Below, piece by piece: positions 56,058-64,000 of a DNA stretch of 64,000 nucleotides. The notes beneath the pieces were generated by a model that saw only the letters and a list, made by a program, of their open reading frames with translations, was not told the origin of the DNA and made no database searches. This DNA is from Pseudomonas fragi (GTDB taxonomy: Bacteria; Pseudomonadota; Gammaproteobacteria; Pseudomonadales; Pseudomonadaceae): contig NZ_CP104861.1 in assembly GCF_025426255.1 (NCBI RefSeq), positions 3,720,001 through 3,784,000 on the forward strand. The letters run 5' to 3'. Both the position numbers and the translations under genes were made by a program. Each line of letters begins with the position of its first letter. Within the stretch, counting starts at the first letter, position 1.

Positions 56058-57732
56058 TGAAAATACCGTCACCGTTGGCGCCGCCATCACTGCATTTCTT
56101 GAACAGTGCGAGGTCAAGGCCGCGTTCGGCGTGATCTCCATCCACAACATGCCGATCCTCGATGCCTTCGCCGCGCGGGGCAATATCCGCTTTGTCATGG
56201 CCCGGGGTGAAGCCGGCGCCACCAATATGGCCGATGCCTATGCCCGCACCACCGGCGGCCTGGGGGTATGCCTGACCTCTACCGGCACCGCTGCGGGTAA
56301 CGCCGCGGGTGCAATGGTCGAAGCACTGACCGCTGGCACACCGCTGCTACACATCACCGGGCAAATCGAAACACCGTATCTGGATCAGGAGTTTGCTTAC
56401 ATCCACGAAGCCCGCGACCAGTTGACCATGCTCAAGGCCGTGTCCAAGGCCGCATTCCGGGTGCGCAGCGTCGAAACCGCCATCAGCACCCTGAAGCTCG
56501 CCGTGCAAACCGCCCTCACCGCCCCTACCGGGCCGGTCAGCGTCGAGATCCCGATCGATATCCAGTCGACCTTTATCCCCATGCCCACCGACCTGTCGCC
56601 ATTGCCGATCCCCGTGGCCGTACCGTCGCCCGAAGCGCTGGACCTGGTGGCCGAGCGGCTGGCCAGTGCTACCCGCCCGCTGCTGTGGCTCGGTGGTGGG
56701 GCGCGGCATGCCGGGGCGCAGGTCAAACGCCTGCTGGAGATGGGCGTCGGTGTGATCACCTCGACCCAAGGCCGCGGGGTGGTCAATGAAGACGACGAGC
56801 GCTGCCTTGGCGCGTTTTCGCAAAACAAGCGGGTCGAACAGTTTCTGCAAAGCTGCGATGCGCTGCTGATTGCAGGTTCGCGCCTGCGCAGCAACGAAAC
56901 CTTCAAGTACGCGCTGAAACTGCCGCGCAACACCCTGCGGATCGACGCCAACCCGGCCATCGAAGGCCGCAGCTACAACAGCGAACTGTTTATCTGCGGT
57001 GATGCGGCGCTGGCCCTCGACGGCCTGGCCGATCGTCTGCAAGGGCGGCTGAAAATCGACCCGACGTTCCTCGCCGACCTCAAGGCGGTGCGCGAACAAT
57101 CCCGCGCCCAACTGGTTGCAGACCTTGGCCCGTATTCGGCGATGGTTGAACAGTTGCAAGGCATGACCGGGCGCAATTTTTCCTGGGTGCGCGACGTGAC
57201 CTTGTCCAACAGCATCTGGGGCAATCGCCTGCTGACCCTGTTCCACCCGCGTTCGGGCGTGCATGCACTGGGTGGCGGTATTGGCCAAGGGATGCCGATG
57301 GCCATCGGTGCTGCGGTTGCAGCCGCCGAGACCGACCCTACACGCAAGGTCTTCGCCCTGGCGGGTGACGGCGGTTTCATCCTTAACCTCGGAGAGCTGG
57401 CGACGTTGGTGCAAGAGAAGGCCAACGTGGTGATCCTGCTGATGAACGACCAGCGCTACGGGGTGATCCGCAATATTCAGGACGCGGTGTATGGCAGCCG
57501 CCACTGCTACGTCGACCTGCATACCCCGGATTACGCCATGCTCGCCGAGTCGCTGAACCTGCGTCACGCGCTGGTCACCGACCTCAAGGATTTCGCCAGT
57601 GTGGTCGACGGTGCATTGGCGCAACCCGGCCCGTTCCTGCTGGAAGTCGACATGCTCAGCGTCGGCAGTTTCGCCACCCAGTTCGCCGGTCCGCCCAACA
57701 GCGAAACCAAAGCGCAAAAAGCCACGGCCTGA
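56050..57732 (+). CDS. thiamine-diphosphate-dependent enzyme (acetolactate synthase/benzoylformate decarboxylase-like)
   Basis: The 560-residue protein has three domains: PYR domain with catalytic Glu in FVMARGEAGATNMADAYAR near residue 50, a central domain (about 190-330; LLWLGGGARHAGAQVKRLLE) and the PP domain with FALAGDGGFILNLGELAT near 440 and the metal Asn in VVILLMNDQRYGVI. The usual HEQ triplet is GEA, seen in 2-oxoacid decarboxylase-like relatives. With an aldehyde dehydrogenase nearby, decarboxylation of a 2-oxo acid to an aldehyde is a reasonable inference. The ATG at 56050 aligns with the family; the frame is open to 55957. Confidence 0.88.
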   Translation: MRNENTVTVGAAITAFLEQCEVKAAFGVISIHNMPILDAFAARGNIRFVMARGEAGATNMADAYARTTGGLGVCLTSTGTAAGNAAGAMVEALTAGTPLLHITGQIETPYLDQEFAYIHEARDQLTMLKAVSKAAFRVRSVETAISTLKLAVQTALTAPTGPVSVEIPIDIQSTFIPMPTDLSPLPIPVAVPSPEALDLVAERLASATRPLLWLGGGARHAGAQVKRLLEMGVGVITSTQGRGVVNEDDERCLGAFSQNKRVEQFLQSCDALLIAGSRLRSNETFKYALKLPRNTLRIDANPAIEGRSYNSELFICGDAALALDGLADRLQGRLKIDPTFLADLKAVREQSRAQLVADLGPYSAMVEQLQGMTGRNFSWVRDVTLSNSIWGNRLLTLFHPRSGVHALGGGIGQGMPMAIGAAVAAAETDPTRKVFALAGDGGFILNLGELATLVQEKANVVILLMNDQRYGVIRNIQDAVYGSRHCYVDLHTPDYAMLAESLNLRHALVTDLKDFASVVDGALAQPGPFLLEVDMLSVGSFATQFAGPPNSETKAQKATA

Positions 57733-57742
57733 GGACTAGTTC

Positions 57743-58546
57743 ATGTTGCATATCACCATGGTTGGCTGCGGCGCGATTGGCGTCGGCGTACTCGAACTGC
57801 TGGAGAGCGATGCGCAGATGTGCGTCGACTGCGTTATTGCCTCGGCTGGTTCCGAGGAACTGGTGCGCCAGCGCCTGGCGGGTTTCAAACATCCGCCGCA
57901 GGTACTGACCGCATTGCCAGCAGACGCTCGCCCTGACCTGTTGGTCGAGTGCGCTGGCCACCGCGCCATCGAAGAGCACGTACTACCGGCGCTGGAGCGC
58001 GGCATCCCGTGCCTGGTGGTGTCGGTCGGCGCACTGTCCGAGGTCGGCCTGGTGGAGCGCCTGGAAGCGGCTGCCGAGCGTGGTCAGACCTACATCCAGT
58101 TGCTGCCCGGCGCTATCGGCGGCATCGACGCTCTGTCGGCGGCCAAGGTGGGCGGGCTGGATTCGGTCAGCTACACCGGGCGCAAACCGGCCCGGGCCTG
58201 GAAAAACACCCCGGCCGAGCAGGTCTGCGACCTGGACAGCATCAGCGAAGCCACGGTGATTTTTCAGGGCAGCGCCCGTGAGGCAGCACGGCTTTATCCA
58301 AAAAATGCCAACGTCGCGGCCACCTTGTCCCTGGCAGGGATCGGACTGGACCGCACGCTGGTGACCCTGATTGCCGACCCGAGCAGCGAAGAGAACGTGC
58401 ATCACTTCGAAGCCCGCGGAGCTTTTGGCGGTTTTGAAATGAGCCTGCGCGGCAAGCCGCTACTGGCCAACCCGAAAACCTCGGCGCTGACCGTTTATAG
58501 CGTTGTACGCGCCTTGGGCAACCACGCGCATGTGATTTCGATATGA
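57743..58546 (+). CDS. aspartate dehydrogenase-like protein (DUF108)
   Basis: The 267-residue protein has a Rossmann start ITMVGCGAIGVGVLELL and the aspartate-dehydrogenase features ARPDLLVECAGHRAIEEHVL near residue 65, LLPGAIGGIDALSAAKVGGL near 120, YPKNANVAATLSLAGIGLDR near 190 and the closing NPKTSALTVYSVVRAL. Characterised members interconvert L-aspartate and oxaloacetate with NAD(P). In a ring-degrading operon this suggests the final product carries an amino or imino group, or that the protein acts on a related intermediate. Confidence 0.88.
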   Translation: MLHITMVGCGAIGVGVLELLESDAQMCVDCVIASAGSEELVRQRLAGFKHPPQVLTALPADARPDLLVECAGHRAIEEHVLPALERGIPCLVVSVGALSEVGLVERLEAAAERGQTYIQLLPGAIGGIDALSAAKVGGLDSVSYTGRKPARAWKNTPAEQVCDLDSISEATVIFQGSAREAARLYPKNANVAATLSLAGIGLDRTLVTLIADPSSEENVHHFEARGAFGGFEMSLRGKPLLANPKTSALTVYSVVRALGNHAHVISI

Positions 58547-58580
58547 ATTTAGCGGCAAGTTGCAAGCCAAGGACCCCCTT

Positions 58581-60077
58581 ATGACTCTCGAACAGACCTT
58601 ACCCATCTGCATTGCTGGCCAATGGCGACAAGGCCGCGGTGAGCGCTACGCCACGTGCTACCCGGCGACCGGCGAGACCGTGGCCTGGCTCAATGCCGCC
58701 AGCGTCGAAGACGTGGAAGACGCCGTGCAGGGTGCCCACCAAGCGTTTTTGCACAGTGGCTGGGCGCAGCGCAAACCCCACGAGCGGGCCAGCGTGCTGT
58801 ATCGCATCGCCGAACTGATCCGCGAACGCAGCGAAGATCTGGCGCAGTTACAGCGCCAGGACAACGGCAAGCCGATCAGCGAAACTCGAGCCCTGGTAGC
58901 CAGCGCGGCCGGTACGTTCCAGTTTTTCGCCTCGGCCTGTGAAACCCTCGAAGAAACCATCACCCCGTCACGCGGTGACTTCGTCACCATGAGCGTCTAC
59001 GAGCCCATGGGTGTGATCGCTGCGATCACGCCGTGGAACTCGCCGATCGCCAGCGAAGCGCAAAAGGTCGCGCCAGCACTGGCCGCGGGTAACGCCGTGG
59101 TAATCAAACCGGCCGAAATCACCCCGCTAATGGCCCTGCAACTGGCGCGTATTTGTGAGGACGCTGGTTTGCCCAAAGGCCTGCTCAGCGTGCTGCCAGG
59201 CAAGGGTTCGCTGCTGGGTGATGCCCTGACCCGCCACCCGCTGGTCAAACGTGTGTCGTTCACCGGCGGGACCAAAACCGGCAAGCACATTGCCCATATC
59301 GCCGCCGACAAAATGATGCCGGTGTCATTGGAGCTGGGTGGCAAGTCGCCGACCATCGTGCTCGACGACGCCGACCTCGACCACGCGGTGGCCGGGGTGC
59401 TGTACGGCATTTTCAGCTCGTCGGGTGAAGCCTGCATTGCCGGCTCGCGGCTGTTTGTCGCCCGTGCCCTGTATGAGCCGTTTATGGCGCGGCTGGTGGC
59501 GGCCGCAGCTGAGTTGCGGGTCGGTGACCCGGCCGATGAGCGCACGCAAATGGGCCCGCTGATCAGCGCCGCGCACCGCGAGTCGGTTGAGCGCTACGTC
59601 GCCCTGGGGCTCGCCGAAGGTGGACGCCTGATGCTCGGCGGTCAGCGCTTGCGCGGTGGCGTGTACGACCAGGGTTACTTCTATCCACCGACCATCCTCG
59701 AAGGCCTGAGCAACCACCAGCAAGTCTGCCAGGAAGAGATCTTCGGCCCGGTGCTGGTGGCTATGCCGTTCGATGACGAAGCGCAACTGCTGGAGCAGGC
59801 CAACGACAGCCTGTATGCCCTCGCCGCCGGAATCTGGACCCGCGATTACAAGCGTGCCTGGGCGCTGGGACGAAAAATCCAGGCCGGTACGGTGTGGATC
59901 AACACCTACAAGCAGTTCTCGATTTCCACCCCGTTCGGCGGCTGGCGCGACAGCGGCCTGGGCCGCGAAAAAGGCCGCCTCGGCATCCTGCAGTACATGG
60001 AACAGAAAAGCCTCTATTGGGGCATGAACGAACAGCCGCTGGCCTGGGCCGGTGTGGCAAAAGAAGGTGGGTTATGA
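58581..60077 (+). CDS. aldehyde dehydrogenase (NAD(P)+)
   Basis: The 498-residue ALDH has AITPWNSPIASEAQKVAPAL near residue 150, Rossmann segment FTGGTKTGKHIAHIAADKMM near 230, catalytic Glu in PVSLELGGKSPTIVLDDADL near 254 and catalytic Cys in SSGEACIAGSRLF near 288. The ATG at 58581 follows AAGGA and gives the family N-terminus LPICIAGQWRQG; the frame is open to 58560. It likely oxidises the aldehyde made by the ThDP enzyme or by ring cleavage. Length is normal. Confidence 0.93.
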   Translation: MTLEQTLPICIAGQWRQGRGERYATCYPATGETVAWLNAASVEDVEDAVQGAHQAFLHSGWAQRKPHERASVLYRIAELIRERSEDLAQLQRQDNGKPISETRALVASAAGTFQFFASACETLEETITPSRGDFVTMSVYEPMGVIAAITPWNSPIASEAQKVAPALAAGNAVVIKPAEITPLMALQLARICEDAGLPKGLLSVLPGKGSLLGDALTRHPLVKRVSFTGGTKTGKHIAHIAADKMMPVSLELGGKSPTIVLDDADLDHAVAGVLYGIFSSSGEACIAGSRLFVARALYEPFMARLVAAAAELRVGDPADERTQMGPLISAAHRESVERYVALGLAEGGRLMLGGQRLRGGVYDQGYFYPPTILEGLSNHQQVCQEEIFGPVLVAMPFDDEAQLLEQANDSLYALAAGIWTRDYKRAWALGRKIQAGTVWINTYKQFSISTPFGGWRDSGLGREKGRLGILQYMEQKSLYWGMNEQPLAWAGVAKEGGL

Positions 60078-61039
60078 GCGTATTGGGCATTGATGAAGTC
60101 ACCTACGGTGTCGAGGATCTGGACACCTGTGTACGTTTTTTCAGCGACTGGGGCCTGAGCAAAGTCAGCGAGCAGGCCGATGAGGTGATCTTTGAAACCC
60201 TCAACGGCTGCCGTGTGGTCCTCGCCGATATCAACAAGGCCGGCTTGCCGCCCGCCATCGAAGCCGGCTCGACCGTGCGCGAAGTGGTGTGGGGTGTGGC
60301 CGACACTGCCGACCTGGCGCTGTACAGCCAGCGCATCGCCAACGACCCGGGCTTTATCGAGAGCAACGGTCGTATCGGCTGCACCGATCCCAATGGCCTG
60401 GCCATCCGCCTGCAAGTAACCCGCAAGCGTGAACTGGAGATCGAGTGCAGCGGCCATAACACCTGGCAGACCAAAGGCCGGATCAATAAAGCCGCGCCGA
60501 TCTACGACCGCGCCACGCCGATTGAGGTTGGCCATGTGGTGTTTTTCGTCAAGGACGTGAATGCCTGCGAAGCCTTCTACCACGAGCGTTTTGGTTTCCA
60601 GGCCTCGGATCGTTATCCGGATCGCGGCGCGTTTTTGCGCACCGCCGAAGAAGGCGGCCACCACGACCTGTTCATGCTGCAACTGCCCGCCCCGCGCGCC
60701 GGGTTGAATCACGTCGCGTTCACCGTGCGCGATGTACACGAAGTGTTCGGCGGCGGCATGCATATCTCGCGCAGCGGCTGGGCCACCGAAATTGGCCCTG
60801 GGCGCCATCCGGTGTCCTCGGCATTCTTCTGGTACTTCAAAAACCCGGCTGGCGCGCTGGTGGAGTACTACGCCGACGAAGACCAACTGACCGGCGAGTG
60901 GCAGCCACGCGCCTTCGAACCCGGCCCCACGATGTTTGCCGAATGGGCCATCGCGGGCGGCATCGATGGCAATACCCGTCGCCAGCAGCATGTCGAGGCA
61001 CCGCAAGGCAAATTCCTTACCGACAAACCGAAACCCTGA
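60074..61039 (+). CDS. two-domain VOC (extradiol dioxygenase-like) protein
   Basis: The 321-residue protein has two vicinal-oxygen-chelate modules, as in type I extradiol dioxygenases. The first (SVLGIDEVTYGVEDLDTCVR) lacks metal ligands. The second holds His in IEVGHVVFFVKDVNACEAFY near residue 155, His in RAGLNHVAFTVRDVHEVFGG near 215 and Glu in FKNPAGALVEYYADE near 265. This His-His-Glu set supports Fe(II) ring cleavage of a catechol-type product. It overlaps the aldehyde dehydrogenase stop by 4 bases. Confidence 0.87.
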   Translation: MSVLGIDEVTYGVEDLDTCVRFFSDWGLSKVSEQADEVIFETLNGCRVVLADINKAGLPPAIEAGSTVREVVWGVADTADLALYSQRIANDPGFIESNGRIGCTDPNGLAIRLQVTRKRELEIECSGHNTWQTKGRINKAAPIYDRATPIEVGHVVFFVKDVNACEAFYHERFGFQASDRYPDRGAFLRTAEEGGHHDLFMLQLPAPRAGLNHVAFTVRDVHEVFGGGMHISRSGWATEIGPGRHPVSSAFFWYFKNPAGALVEYYADEDQLTGEWQPRAFEPGPTMFAEWAIAGGIDGNTRRQQHVEAPQGKFLTDKPKP

Positions 61040-61052
61040 ACAGGAGTCGCCC

Positions 61053-62195
61053 ATGTCTTCCCTGAATATCGCCATTGCCGGTGCCGGAATCGGCGGCCTG
61101 ACCGCCGCGATTGCCCTGCAGCGCGCAGGCCACAACGTCACCGTGTTCGAACAGTCAAAGGCCTTTTTGCGGGTCGGTGCCGATATCAACCTGACCCCAA
61201 ACGCCGTGCGAGCCCTTGACGGCTTGGGTGTCGGCGCGGCGGTGCGTATCCCCGCAGCCCGCCCCACTCACCGCATCAGCCGGATGTGGGACAGCGGCGA
61301 AGAAACCTCGCGTCTGGAAATGGCCGATGCCGCCGAACAGAAATACGGCGCGCCACAACTGACCATTCACCGCGCCGACTTGCTGGCTGCGCTGGCCGAT
61401 GTGTTCCCGAGTGAAAACGTGCAATTTGGCAAACGTGCCGAGCAAGTGGTACAGACCGGACAAGGCATCGAACTGCACTTCAAGGACGGCAGCCGTCACG
61501 TCACCGACCTGCTGATCGGCGCCGACGGCATCCACTCGGTGGTACGCAATGCGTTGTTCGGTGATGAGCAACCACGCTTTACCGGGGTAGTCGCCTACCG
61601 CGCCGTGGTGCCCGCCGAAAGCGTGGCCCATGTGCCGAATATTCAAGCGTTCACCAAGTGGTGGGGGCCCAACCCTGAAAGCCAGATCGTGACCTTCCCG
61701 CTGAATCAGGGCCGCGACATTTTTATCTTCGCCACTACCGCGCAAGACAGCTGGCATGAAGAGTCCTGGACCAGCGCCGGGGATGCCGACGAGTTGCGCA
61801 GCCACTATCAGGACTTCCATCCCGATGCCCGCGCCCTGCTCGATGCCTGCAGCGATGTGCTCAAGACCGCACTGTACGAACGCGACCCGCTGCCGTTCTG
61901 GTCCCAGGGCGCCATGACCCTGCTGGGTGACGCGTGCCATCCGATGATGCCGTTTATGGCTCAGGGTGCAGGCCAGGCCATCGAAGACGCGGTGGTGCTC
62001 GCCCGCCATCTGCAAGACCTGACCAGCACCGGGCAAATTGCCGATGCTCTGCTCGCTTACCAGAACGCCCGCCTGCAACGCACCAGCCAGATCCAGATTG
62101 GTTCACGGGGTAATCAATGGCTCAAGGACGGCGGCAATGCCGATTGGGTTTATGGCTACGACGCCTGGACCGTACCCACGCCGAATGCGGCTTGA
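61053..62195 (+). CDS. FAD-dependent aromatic monooxygenase (NicC/salicylate hydroxylase-like)
   Basis: The 380-residue group A flavoprotein has FAD motif IAIAGAGIGGLTAAIALQRA near residue 5, DG motif LLIGADGIHSVVRNALF near 150 and GD motif LLGDACHPMMPFMAQGAGQA near 285. Its C-terminus (QWLKDGGNADWVYGYDAW) resembles 6-hydroxynicotinate 3-monooxygenase NicC, which couples hydroxylation with decarboxylation, but this alone does not set the substrate. The ATG at 61053 follows AGGAG; the frame is open to 60936 inside the previous gene. Confidence 0.9.
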   Translation: MSSLNIAIAGAGIGGLTAAIALQRAGHNVTVFEQSKAFLRVGADINLTPNAVRALDGLGVGAAVRIPAARPTHRISRMWDSGEETSRLEMADAAEQKYGAPQLTIHRADLLAALADVFPSENVQFGKRAEQVVQTGQGIELHFKDGSRHVTDLLIGADGIHSVVRNALFGDEQPRFTGVVAYRAVVPAESVAHVPNIQAFTKWWGPNPESQIVTFPLNQGRDIFIFATTAQDSWHEESWTSAGDADELRSHYQDFHPDARALLDACSDVLKTALYERDPLPFWSQGAMTLLGDACHPMMPFMAQGAGQAIEDAVVLARHLQDLTSTGQIADALLAYQNARLQRTSQIQIGSRGNQWLKDGGNADWVYGYDAWTVPTPNAA

Positions 62196-62229
62196 TCGCC
62201 CCTATAAAAAACTTGCGCAGGTTAATGAA

Positions 62230-62460
62230 ATGAGTACGACCCAACTCCCTTATGTCGAGCCGCATCAGGCCCGCAAACGTCCCAATACCCAGTTTGAAGA
62301 GCTGCTGGGCGACTCCATCGAACGCGCTTTCGGCAATGGTGTGACCGAGCTGCCTGACCTGCTCGCCCACCTCAACCGCGCCGGGCCGCCCTGCCCCCTG
62401 ACTAGCGGCGAGTGGACACCTGAAGCCTATAAAAACCTGATGGCCCGGCTGGGCGAATAG
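62230..62460 (+). CDS. small conserved protein next to Rieske oxygenase, 76 aa
   Basis: The protein begins MSTTQLPYVEPHQARKRPNT and continues to an acidic helical part, QFEELLGDSIERAFGNGVTE, ending SGEWTPEAYKNLMARLGE. No metal motif is seen. Similar short proteins are known beside Rieske oxygenase genes and are sometimes labelled helix-turn-helix-like, but I cannot confirm that here. The tight spacing (34 and 37 bases) places it in the operon, perhaps as an assembly or regulatory partner of the oxygenase. Confidence 0.65.
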   Translation: MSTTQLPYVEPHQARKRPNTQFEELLGDSIERAFGNGVTELPDLLAHLNRAGPPCPLTSGEWTPEAYKNLMARLGE

Positions 62461-62497
62461 CCCGCTAAGGCCCCATAAAATTAGGTAGAAGAGAAAA

Positions 62498-63532
62498 ATG
62501 AACATGAACATAACCGTCGACCCTGTAGAAAACCTCCTGGCTAACGGCTTGAAAAACCTCTGGTTCCCGGTATTGCCCAGCGACCATCTGGGCGAAAAAC
62601 CCGTGTCGATCCGCCGCCTGGGCTACAAGATCGCCCTGTGGCGCGACAATGATGGCAGCGTCCACGCCCTGGAAGATCACTGCCCCCACCGCGGCGCTCC
62701 TTTGTCCCAGGGCCCGGTGCTGGGCGACCGGCTGCAGTGCCCGTATCACGGCGTTGAAGTGCGCAGCGACGGCACCGTGACCAAAGTACCGGGCAGCCCC
62801 GGTTGCAAGCTCGAAGGCAGCCGCCCGACACGTATGTTTCACACCCGCGAAGCCGCTGGCGCGATCTTTCTCTACAACGCCGCCGAGCCCCATGTGGACA
62901 CCCCGCCGGAACTGGTGCTGCCCGAACAGCTGACCTCGCCAGAGTGGAGCAGCTTCTTGTGCTACGCCGAGTGGCAAGGCGATTACCGTTATGTAATCGA
63001 TAACGTCATGGACCCGATGCACGGCACCTATCTGCACAAGATGTCGCACTCCATGAGCGAAGGCGAAGCCACTGCCAAATTCGTCACCCGCGACACTGAC
63101 AAGGGTTTCTTCTTCGAAAAAGAGGGCCAGCGCGGGGTGAATTTCGACTGGACCGAATTTATGGACGACAGCTGCCACTGGCTGCGTTTGGAAATCCCGT
63201 ACCCGAAAACCGGCGGCCCGGGCGGCAACTTCAGCATCATCGGCAGCTACACGCCGAGCAGCCGTTCACTGTCGGCGGTGTTCCACTGGCGTTGCCGGCC
63301 ACTGACCGGCTGGCAGCGTGATACCTGGCGCTTCCTCTACAAAAACCGCCTGGAAGCACGACACTGGGCAGTGCTGGAGCAAGACCGGGTGCTGCTCGAG
63401 TTTATGGAGCCGGACGCCAATCAACGGGAAAATCTCTACCAGCACGACCTGGGTGTGGTGCGTCTGCGCCGCTACCTGAAAAACGCGGCCAAGGCTCAAC
63501 TGGAGCTGATCGACGCGAAGCAATTGCCATGA
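62498..63532 (+). CDS. Rieske non-haem iron oxygenase, alpha subunit (VanA/phthalate dioxygenase-like)
   Basis: The 344-residue protein has a Rieske [2Fe-2S] site with DHCPHRGAPLSQG near residue 58 and RLQCPYHGVEVRSDG near 78. The mononuclear iron region is DNVMDPMHGTYLH near 165, with the two His and the acidic ligand expected later. The single alpha subunit followed by a VanB-type reductase puts it in the group of monooxygenases and demethylases (VanA, dicamba, phthalate, carbazole types). It most likely performs the first attack on the ring or a methoxy/amino substituent. It overlaps the reductase start. Confidence 0.9.
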   Translation: MNMNITVDPVENLLANGLKNLWFPVLPSDHLGEKPVSIRRLGYKIALWRDNDGSVHALEDHCPHRGAPLSQGPVLGDRLQCPYHGVEVRSDGTVTKVPGSPGCKLEGSRPTRMFHTREAAGAIFLYNAAEPHVDTPPELVLPEQLTSPEWSSFLCYAEWQGDYRYVIDNVMDPMHGTYLHKMSHSMSEGEATAKFVTRDTDKGFFFEKEGQRGVNFDWTEFMDDSCHWLRLEIPYPKTGGPGGNFSIIGSYTPSSRSLSAVFHWRCRPLTGWQRDTWRFLYKNRLEARHWAVLEQDRVLLEFMEPDANQRENLYQHDLGVVRLRRYLKNAAKAQLELIDAKQLP

Positions 63533-64000
63533 ACGCCGCCATCACCGCCCGCGTGCATACCCTGCGCTACGAGGCCGAAGGCATTATCAGTGTCGAATTG
63601 CGCCCTTACGATGACACCGTGTTCGCACCTTTCGACGCGGGTTCACATATTGACCTGCACCTGCCCAACGGTCTGGTGCGCAGTTACTCGTTGCTCAACT
63701 CGCCGAGCGATCAGGGCCGTTATGTGATCGGCATCCTGCGGGATCGCAACAGCCGTGGCGGCTCGGAGTTTGTGCACGGGCAATTGCGGGTCGGCATGCA
63801 GCTGTCCATATCCAGGCCGCGCAATAACTTCGCACTGGATGAGAGCGCTCGCCACAGTGTGCTGGTGGCAGGCGGCATCGGCATCACGCCGATCTACTGC
63901 ATGTTTCGCCAATTGCTGGCGCTGGGTAAATCTGCCGAGCTGATCTACTGCGCCCGTTCGCGCCAGGAAGCGGCGCTGGTGGAAGAACTCGCCGGGTTGG
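63529..64000 (+). CDS. PDR/VanB-family reductase for the Rieske oxygenase (cut by window edge)
   Basis: The visible 157 residues contain the FMN-binding domain (FDAGSHIDLHLPNGLVRSYS, with RSYSLLNSP as the flavin motif, near residue 50) and the start of the NAD domain (LVAGGIGITPIYCMFRQLLA near 110). The C-terminal plant-type [2Fe-2S] domain expected for VanB should lie beyond the window. It passes electrons from NAD(P)H to the oxygenase. The ATG at 63529 overlaps the oxygenase stop by 4 bases. Confidence 0.9.
   Translation, partial: MNAAITARVHTLRYEAEGIISVELRPYDDTVFAPFDAGSHIDLHLPNGLVRSYSLLNSPSDQGRYVIGILRDRNSRGGSEFVHGQLRVGMQLSISRPRNNFALDESARHSVLVAGGIGITPIYCMFRQLLALGKSAELIYCARSRQEAALVEELAGL

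Overview
The window is chromosomal DNA of a Pseudomonas, probably from the fluorescens/putida side of the genus. The evidence is high GC, the dense Pseudomonas order rnhA-dnaQ / gloB-mltD / npp-fabI / ppiD-hupB-lon-clpX-clpP-tig / tRNAs-folD-cysS-glnS-ppiB-lpxH, and many genus-typical REP palindromes built on GTGGGAGC...GCTCCCAC. Positions 1-49000 are mostly ordinary core genome. Positions 49523-64000 are a catabolic accessory block that runs off the right edge.

Layout. (a) 1-2420: end of a flavin reductase gene, a small orphan protein, a LysR regulator and a GNAT acetyltransferase. (b) 2550-6951: dnaQ-rnhA and a methyltransferase on the minus strand; gloB and mltD on the plus strand. (c) 7108-15296: a five-gene Npp/Yej-type peptide ABC importer with two substrate-binding proteins, then fabI. 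(d) 15373-17653: an ArsR regulator divergent from an atypical cytochrome P450 and an ABM-domain protein, lying between fabI and ppiD. (e) 17716-26230, minus strand: ppiD, a degenerate tRNA-Asp, hupB, lon (sigma32-like promoter), clpX, clpP, tig. (f) 26684-27180: tRNA-His, Leu, His, Arg. (g) 27461-33122: folD, cysS, glnS, ppiB, lpxH. (h) 33218-38029: a three-part EmrAB-type efflux pump with its MarR regulator and a clear palindromic operator. (i) 38240-47586: miaE, a universal stress gene with an Anr-type promoter, a DUF1289 gene, acnB, a PerM-like protein, tusA, a BepA-like protease, nadA. (j) 47700-49072: a decayed ORF, an azoreductase-like gene and a GNAT gene.

The most distinctive part is 49523-64000: sixteen same-strand genes with gaps of at most 39 bp and several overlapping start/stop codons. 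They encode a NitT/TauT-type ABC importer, two SDR proteins, a cupin, an alpha/beta hydrolase, an IclR regulator, a ThDP-dependent decarboxylase-like enzyme, an aspartate-dehydrogenase-like protein, an aldehyde dehydrogenase, a two-domain VOC dioxygenase-like protein, a NicC-like flavin monooxygenase, a 76-residue conserved protein and a Rieske oxygenase with its PDR/VanB-type reductase (cut by the window edge). Together they look like a complete uptake, ring hydroxylation, ring cleavage and lower-pathway system for an unknown aromatic, perhaps nitrogen-containing, compound. The substrate cannot be read from the sequence.
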